Source of the DNA: Elmis aenea
Taxonomy: Eukaryota; Arthropoda; Insecta; Coleoptera; Elmidae
Assembly: GCA_947652605.1 (NCBI GenBank)
Contig: OX393580.1
Location: 17,194,159 to 17,258,158 of the forward strand
Reading direction: 5' to 3'
Length of the DNA: 64,000 bases
Positions 58,074 through 64,000 of this stretch are shown piece by piece. The notes beneath the pieces are model-generated. The model did not search any database. It worked only from the letters and a program-made list of their open reading frames with translations, and had not been told where the DNA came from. Every line of letters begins with the position of its first letter. Position 1 is the first letter of the stretch. A program made the position numbers and the translations under genes.

Positions 58074-58400
58074 TTTTTACTGCCTAGGCAGTAAAAAAGT
58101 AAACAAGGCAGTAAAAAAAGTTTTTTTTCCTGCCTATACAGTAAAAGAGTCCAATGCACTACGCTCATTGGTTGAATTTAGAAAAATTGAGCGTGCCTTT
58201 GTTCAAAGATACAAATTTGACAGGAGAATGAGAATCTGACAGATAAAGTAAAACTTTATGTATTTGCTTGATTTTTAGCTATTTCTTTGACGATTGCAGA
58301 AAAAATTTAATATGCACCTCGGCAGTAAAGTTATTTTTTTGGTCTCAGCAAATAATATCCACACTCGTGATAAAAAGTCGAACTTTACTGCCTTGGTACA
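58074..58400. repeat. GGCAGTAAA palindrome cluster, possible small MITE
   Basis: A perfect 24-bp palindrome centred on TACTGCCTAGGCAGTA lies at 58074-58097. Further GGCAGTAAA words lie at 58108 and 58322, and inverted TTTACTGCC at 58383. A second hairpin (CCAATG...CATTGG) lies at 58151-58171. The ends of the cluster are in inverted orientation about 320 bp apart, but no target duplication is clear. Confidence 0.5.
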
Positions 58401-60024
58401 AAAATAACTATTGTATGCAGGCACAAAAAGGAAGGTATATTCTAGTCTAAAAATGTTGTTTTCGCTTTAACAGTAATTACAGTTGTTTAAGCAATTAATG
58501 TGTATGCATGAGTTTCAAATATAAATATTTGCAGGTGCGAATATTTTTAAATATTCATACACCAGCAATAACCCAAATAATTTAATTTATTACATTAAAC
58601 AAAATTTTGTTACAACGTTTCTTTGCATTAATTAATTAAATACATTTTTATTCTGGTTTCAATTCGTGAGTAGTATATTAACGGTTTATTAATTAATGCG
58701 ATTGATATTTTGGCGAATTAGAAATTAGAATGTATTTCATTCTTTTTTAATATCACCATCATGAGAAAATATCTAAATCGTTAATTGCGTCAACCGATTC
58801 GCTTATGCATAAATGACATATGATAGAGATACTTTGGTTATATGAAACAGAATAGGTCCTAATGTTTCCTGTTCTGTTAATCTTGTTTGATACCTGAAGA
58901 CGACTGGTTTTCGGCACTTTCACTTTCGATTTTGATAATATTTTTTGTAGTTTATTGAACTAAAACATTTGATGACGGATATTGCTAATTTTTGTAGATT
59001 TTAATCGAGATTTTATTCACAGTGTTAAAAATTTTAAGTAAAGTCAGTTACAAAAACATGTTTTGTTGTTGAGAAATAGTTTAGACTTTTCTTGGTCTAG
59101 TCAAAAGTTTAAAAGATTGTATTTTTGAAGTATTGTAGCAAATGAAATATTTAATAAACTAAATTTGGTATGTTCAAATAAGTATGTAGTTTTTGCAAAA
59201 AATGCAAGATTTTTAAAGTAGATAATAAATGATTTGCACAATTAAACATTAAATAGTATATCAGACGTTAATGTTTATAAACATTTCTATATTTAGCTAA
59301 ACTAAATGGTTTGTAGATAGTAATTTTAACAAAGATTTTAAAGTTTGCTAAGAAATGTTCGCGATTAAAATTTTACTAGCCACTTAAAATAGCATAGGAT
59401 GAATTTACATTTTTTCTCAAAGTCGCAAGTAGCCAAAAATTCTCCAAAAGCCCGCTATAACCATCTTTCGCCACTACCACATTACTTTAAACGTTAGATT
59501 TCAGCATAAGATAATCTTTATACGGCCTCGTTAAAGAAACCACTTGATTTTTTTTTATATCTATCAATCAGCAAATTTTGTAAATATTCCAGTTTTGTCG
59601 TAAAAATCGGGTGTATGGTTGGAAACAAGCAGTAGCTAGGTTTGAATCAGTTTGCTGATCACCTGCCGTCGTTGTGTGTAGGTTTTGATACATTTTTGGA
59701 ACGCCAAGAGGTCAAGTTTCAAACTCTCACACGATTTGTGTTCCTGTTGTGATGATATTATGCTGTTACCGTTAGTTTATCCGTCTTTGTCATTGTATTG
59801 AGGAATTGAGGTCTTAACATAAGACTAAAGAACTCTAAGATAAAAAATACGAGATATTTTGTCAACATAATATGCATTATCAATAAAGCATTGTTTGCAC
59901 GTAAGAGATATAGATTTGAATAGATTAAAGAAAATATACCTTAAAGTTTTTCAAAACTTGGAACATTTTCTAAAATTATTTAAAAATGATTAAATTAGTT
60001 TTTAATTAAGCTACCTAAAAAATA
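58401..60024. other. AT-rich DNA, nothing recognised
   Basis: No repeats, exons or RNA genes could be supported. Confidence 0.35.
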
Positions 60025-60026
60025 CA

Positions 60027-60955
60027 AGGTGTCCTAGATAACGTTTCCACCATTGGGATCTCGTTTATTATAAAAGATACAGGTTTGCTTCAGTTAAATA
60101 AATTATTTTTAAGTATTAGAGGAGCTACAATCAATTTTTAAAAGTACAAAGTTCCTCTTACTACAGATATAGCAAAACATATAAAAATGTTTAATTTCTT
60201 TTTACTGTCATTATCTTTTTAATTTTATTTATTAGATGAATTTTATAAGTACATTCTGGAAGTACTTTTTAATGCAGAATTTAACTTATTTTTAACATAT
60301 TACTTCTAACTTCATTTTTTCTTATGGGCCGCGAAGTTTGCTATGGAATAGTTAAGTGTGCTTTTTTTTTTCTTTTTTTAATGAAATATTACTTACTTTA
60401 TCTGTTTTAATAAATTAGTCACAAAATCGTATTTTACCAATCACTTGTCAAGCTGTCTATGAAAAAACGAACAAAAAACAACTAATTAAAGGTCAAATGA
60501 ATATCTATTGTATGCGATATCAATTATAGAAATGTATAGTATTTTGTGTATTTCGATAGTCTTTGTAGTAATCGTTATAAATATTGCTACATTGAAAAAT
60601 AACGAAATATTTGACATGTTGAGATGCTACATTCTTAGCCATTAAAACTGTGTAGAAGCTGAGAATATATTTGAGCTGTATCCCGAGAAAAGGCAACGAA
60701 GTGCGCGTAATTACAGAAATTTGGAAATAAATTTAAAAGAATATGGTTTCTTCAAAAAAATTTGGAAAGTTTCTATGGTAAATAATGTAATCTAACGAAT
60801 AAAGCAAAAAATAAGAAAAAAAAATAATTCAACATTTTCATATTTTTGCTATAACATCTGAAGTACGAAGAATTTTGCACTTTTTAAAATTGATTGTAGT
60901 TCATCTCATACCTAAGCGAGATCCCCATGCTGAAAATGTTATCTGGGACACCCTG
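60027..60955. mobile_element. CAGGGTGTCC-type foldback element
   Basis: The ends CAAGGTGTCCTAGATAACGT and inverted CAGGGTGTCCCAGATAACAT follow TA (60025-60026) and precede TG. Arms are inverted copies ('gggatctcgtttattataaaa' versus 'taccta..gcgagatcccc'), with the apex around 60470. Its ends are related to, but distinct from, those at 20790. No coding sequence is present. Confidence 0.85.
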
Positions 60956-61018
60956 TGTAGAGGCATTGTTTGTAAGAATTTCAGATTCTGCATCATATTT
61001 TCTTGTTAATGAAAGATA

Positions 61019-61241
61019 CAGGGTGTGCTTCGAGGGCTATGAAGTAGGTTAAAATAAAGCATGAAAAAAAGTATACAATGCTTGGGCTCTTATCAAATAA
61101 TTTATGACCTAAAAGGGCTACTATATATTTTTTTAAACTTGAATTTAGCTCAAAATTTTGCAACTTTCTCCCAATTGAAGCCCAATGCAAAGCTTAAGAT
61201 AATCTTTATCCTGTGTTGAGCATCAAACTTGGGACACCCTT
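61019..61241. mobile_element. short CAGGGTGTGCTTC MITE
   Basis: The left end CAGGGTGTGCTTCGAGGGC follows TA (61017-61018). The inverted right end AAGGGTGTCCCAAGTTTG is imperfect. At 223 bp it is not palindromic in its middle, and it encodes nothing recognisable. A 65-codon - strand frame inside is chance. Confidence 0.6.
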
Positions 61242-61953
61242 TGTTGTTCATCTACAGATCACGATTTTTCCACTACCTTTTGTTACCATTTAAATCCGAA
61301 GATATGCGTGATAATTGATTCAACGCGGTAAACTAATCTAAATAACTATTCTAAAAGAAATAGTACCTTAGATCACGCCACGGTCTGTAATATTAAAATT
61401 CTAGTCAACTGAAATCAAATTAAAACTGGTACAAGTAAAACGCGTCCTCGGGCTACGAATAATATTGATCACGTTACATTTAAAGTCTTGGTACTTATTT
61501 AAAAGCAGAAGAGAGACGAAGCTATGTGTTGAAACTTTAGAATCTTAAGCTAGGTTTTATAAAATATCCCACAGTGTTCAAATAGTCGAATTATTTAGGT
61601 TTCTTTTTTATCAGATTAGGCAACGAGTAAGAAATAGTATGTGTATCTATACAAGTATTTAAACCTGTTTTTAACTTGAATTATGATCAAGACTGGATTG
61701 AAAAAAACTTACAGTAGGTATAAAAAGTTCGTAAGTATTTGGGTGTGAATCGTTAACACGACAAATGTACTCGGCCAAAATTTACAACGAATTTACATAC
61801 AGAATATACGAAAATGGAAAACTTCCTTTTCCAGTAATTTTAGAATTGCTTAAAACTTGTATTGCAAAGATTAGCAAAAAACAGGCCTTCTAACACAAAT
61901 AAATAAAAAATCTCCTGTAGAAATGTTGGACTAGTTTTAAGACTCATCTCGAT
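61242..61953. other. AT-rich DNA, nothing recognised
   Basis: No repeat termini or exon-like islands were recognised before the hAT element. Confidence 0.35.
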
Positions 61954-62898
61954 TAGGAATTGTAATACCGGTAAACCGGTTTACCGATAAATCGCAAAAA
62001 ATGCTCTTCAAATTTTACCGGTTATTTGCCAGTTTTTTACCGGTAATTCCGGTAATTTTACAATATCTTTCTAATCATGATAAAAATCTAAATCAAATAA
62101 TCGAAAAAAAAATGACGTGTTTTCAAAGAGAAAAAATAAGGGGAAAGCATACAAATGGCATATGATTGTTTGATTGTTTACTCACTACTCGACCAACAAG
62201 TGTAGTAGAATCCGAAAAAGCTTTTTTCGCGGCTGGATTATGTTGTACAAAAATTAGGTCGCAATTAGGAGACGATAGTTAACATAAATTATATTTTCTA
62301 CGTGGTTATTTTTTAAGAAAAGTTTAAAATAAAAAATATTGTTAATAGTTTGACAACATAGGTGTATTATGTTAAATCATTTTATATTTTATGTTCAGAA
62401 TAGTTTTATTTTCATGTGTTTTTTGTAATGCTGGATTAAATTTTTTGTAATATTTTTATTTTATATATTATATATTGTCATTTTATATAGTGTTATATTA
62501 ATATTACATAAAAATATATTAGATACGTTAATGGCTGTTAACTAATATATTGTATGAAACTAATTGGGATAGTTAAGGCTTCAACTATCTCAATCAGTTC
62601 CATAATAAATAAATGTATATAAATAATATATTTATTTTTAATATGGTTTTCGGAGTTTAACCGGGTAATATTTAAATTGGCTCGACGTTTCGGCAAGCGC
62701 TCACTATAGGGGAGACGCGGATAAACTCCGAAAACTACATTAAAAATGTTAGTAACCGCAAAAAATCTAAAAAGAAACAATATAATATAAATATATATAA
62801 TAATATGATTTACCGGTAAATTACCGGTAAACCAGTTTTGATTGACAGTTTTACCGAATTACCAGTAATTCAAAAAGTCGGTAAATTTACAATCCCTA
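61954..62898 (+). mobile_element. hAT element rich in ACCGGT palindromes, with a transposase remnant
   Basis: The ends TAGGAATTGTAA and inverted TAGGGATTGTAA are bracketed by a perfect 8-bp duplication ATCTCGAT (61946-61953, 62899-62906). ACCGGT(A) palindromes cluster at both subterminal regions (61968-62055 and 62812-62835). The + strand keeps the last 29 codons of a hAT transposase. A small inverted pair ('ttttcggagttta' / 'taaactccgaaaa') at about 62645-62745 looks like a further nested insertion. Confidence 0.93.
62193..62282 (+). pseudogene. hAT transposase C-terminal dimerisation domain remnant
   Basis: Twenty-nine codons followed by a stop read PTSVVESEKAFFAAGL and then TKIRSQLGDD. 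This is the conserved C-terminal block of the hAT dimerisation domain (family pattern: P-[AT]-[ST]-x2-x-E-R-x-F-S-x-x-G). Ser and Arg of the usual SERVFS core are changed here (SEKAFF). Everything upstream, including the catalytic core and the BED zinc finger, is missing or unrecognisable. It proves the hAT origin of the surrounding MITE but is not functional. Confidence 0.85.
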
Positions 62899-64000
62899 AT
62901 CTCGATCTCAGTTGCAATTTTATTATATCCTTATTGCATGGATCTTTCTCTTGTATTTTTCTGTTATTCGTCTTGCTTTTGGCTGTGCATCAGACTTCTT
63001 TTTATCATAGTGTTGTAGATAGTAATTATTTTATCAAACTCCATCCTCCAAAATGCACAATTCAAGTAACCAACGTAAAATCGTGTTCTTTGCTGGGGTA
63101 ATCCTTGTTCTAATTTTAAAATGACTTAACTTATTTGCGTTTTAACGAATATATTAATACTTTTGAGATTATTGTAATATAATCACGAATTTTTATACTC
63201 TAAGAGCAAGAATTATAACGACGCAAAAGTGTTTTAAAACTCCATTTCAATAATAATTTGGATTGCAATAATGTACTCATTAGCATTTGTATGTAATCAA
63301 AATCGTCAAAACTGAATGCGAGTCGCATTTTGCAGGAACATTGTATGATATTTAAATGTCAGAGTAATATTTTATGTTACATATACAGTATAGGAATGTT
63401 TCCAATTTTAGCATTTCATTAAATGGGTCTTTATGATGGGTATCCCCCTATTTATGCGTTTTATAATTTGGCTAGTAACTGTTTGTCTTTGTGTGTTGGT
63501 TTTTAATTTTAGATCCTGATTTTAAGCCTTTCTTAAACCTTATAAATAATGTTAAAAAAATTATACTCTGTCTGATTTTAAAATTTAATTAAAGTATATT
63601 TGACTTCTCTAATGATTCGTGAAGAATAATAATCAAGAAAGCTACTGAAGAAGAGATAAGAGTTTGGAAACTAGTCTAGTTTTGCTTCTAAAAAGATTCT
63701 TCATAGATTATATGATAAGTGATTTTTAACTTAACTTATTTACATTGACGGTGAAGTTAAAAGGACTTTTAATTAGGTAATTAACAAACAAAATTAGTGG
63801 TCTTCTTGACTTCCTGAGATATTTTGAAAGTAAATCAACGTTCGAAGTGAATTTAATTTTGGTCATGATGTAAAAGTTTATAATTAATCGATTTAGTACT
63901 CTCAAAATGTTTAAATTTGTGTAACTCCTAAAGTTTTAGCAATAATTGCCTTTAAAAACGTCAGTTTATCTGAAAATCACATTAATTTTTCTCCTAATTT
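62899..64000. other. AT-rich DNA at the window edge
   Basis: No repeats, exons or RNA genes could be recognised. An 87-codon + frame at 62838-63101 starts inside the hAT terminus and is chance. Confidence 0.35.

Overview
The window is AT-rich, repeat-dense eukaryotic DNA from an arthropod, most likely an insect and possibly a beetle. This is inferred from three things: the transposon families (IS630-Tc1-mariner transposases of the DUF4817/DDE_3 type, many hAT non-autonomous elements, a CR1/Jockey-like LINE), splice-type signals, and short arrays mixing TTAGG (canonical insect telomere unit) with TCAGG (unit known from Tribolium and related beetles). There are no bacterial operons and no rRNA or tRNA genes that I can recognise. 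No full-length intact protein gene lies in the window.

Host coding signal is confined to two short GC-rich islands on the + strand. At 19594-19662 there is a candidate first coding exon of 23 codons, with a good start context, an in-frame upstream stop, a two-codon uORF and a CAG|GTGAGC donor. At 56689-56814 there is a 42-codon exon (62% GC, only one open frame) with an AG acceptor and a consensus CAG|GTAAGT donor. Both have phase-0 borders and can be spliced together across a ~37 kb intron. I do not recognise the protein. A CpG-dense tract at 18780-18990 would suit a promoter or 5' UTR. Other GC-rich tracts at 9.9-12.1 kb may be regulatory.

Most other structure is mobile DNA: about 27 kb can be delimited, many elements to the base by target-site duplications (TSDs). 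(1) Long palindromic 'foldback' elements with TA flanks and CAGGGTG/CACCCTG termini: 493-2865, 17029-18235, 20027-20787, 20790-23654, 22115-23046, 25658-26733, 34430-35447, 38270-38747, 46102-48010, 50850-52385, 60027-60955, plus relatives at 12700-14295 and 29068-30184. Two of them (493-2865 and 46102-48010) carry a mariner-type transposase C-terminus near their apex. (2) hAT elements with 8-bp TSDs: 568-1025, 21979-23371, 24638-27192, 43081-44280, 44622-45358, 61954-62898, plus fragments. (3) A full-length but decayed DUF4817 mariner-like element, 35874-37159. (4) A 5'-truncated LINE, 32394-33520. (5) Two foldback elements whose arms are arrays of a 14-bp minisatellite: 51335-51885 and 55048-55745. 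(6) A very young long-TIR element with a 9-10 bp TSD, 13286-14216. (7) Two TA-flanked GGGGAGACC elements, 4377-5696 and 41229-42100. Tandem repeats lie at 8241-8845 (~155-175 bp unit), 30231-30350 (15 bp unit) and in an interrupted ~180-bp satellite at 42850-48725.

Nesting is extreme: at 20790-23654 three elements sit inside each other. Taken together the window reads as the 5' part of one long host gene whose first large intron, and its upstream flank, have been filled by successive waves of palindromic transposons. Gaps between elements are AT-rich unique-looking sequence in which I see no genes.
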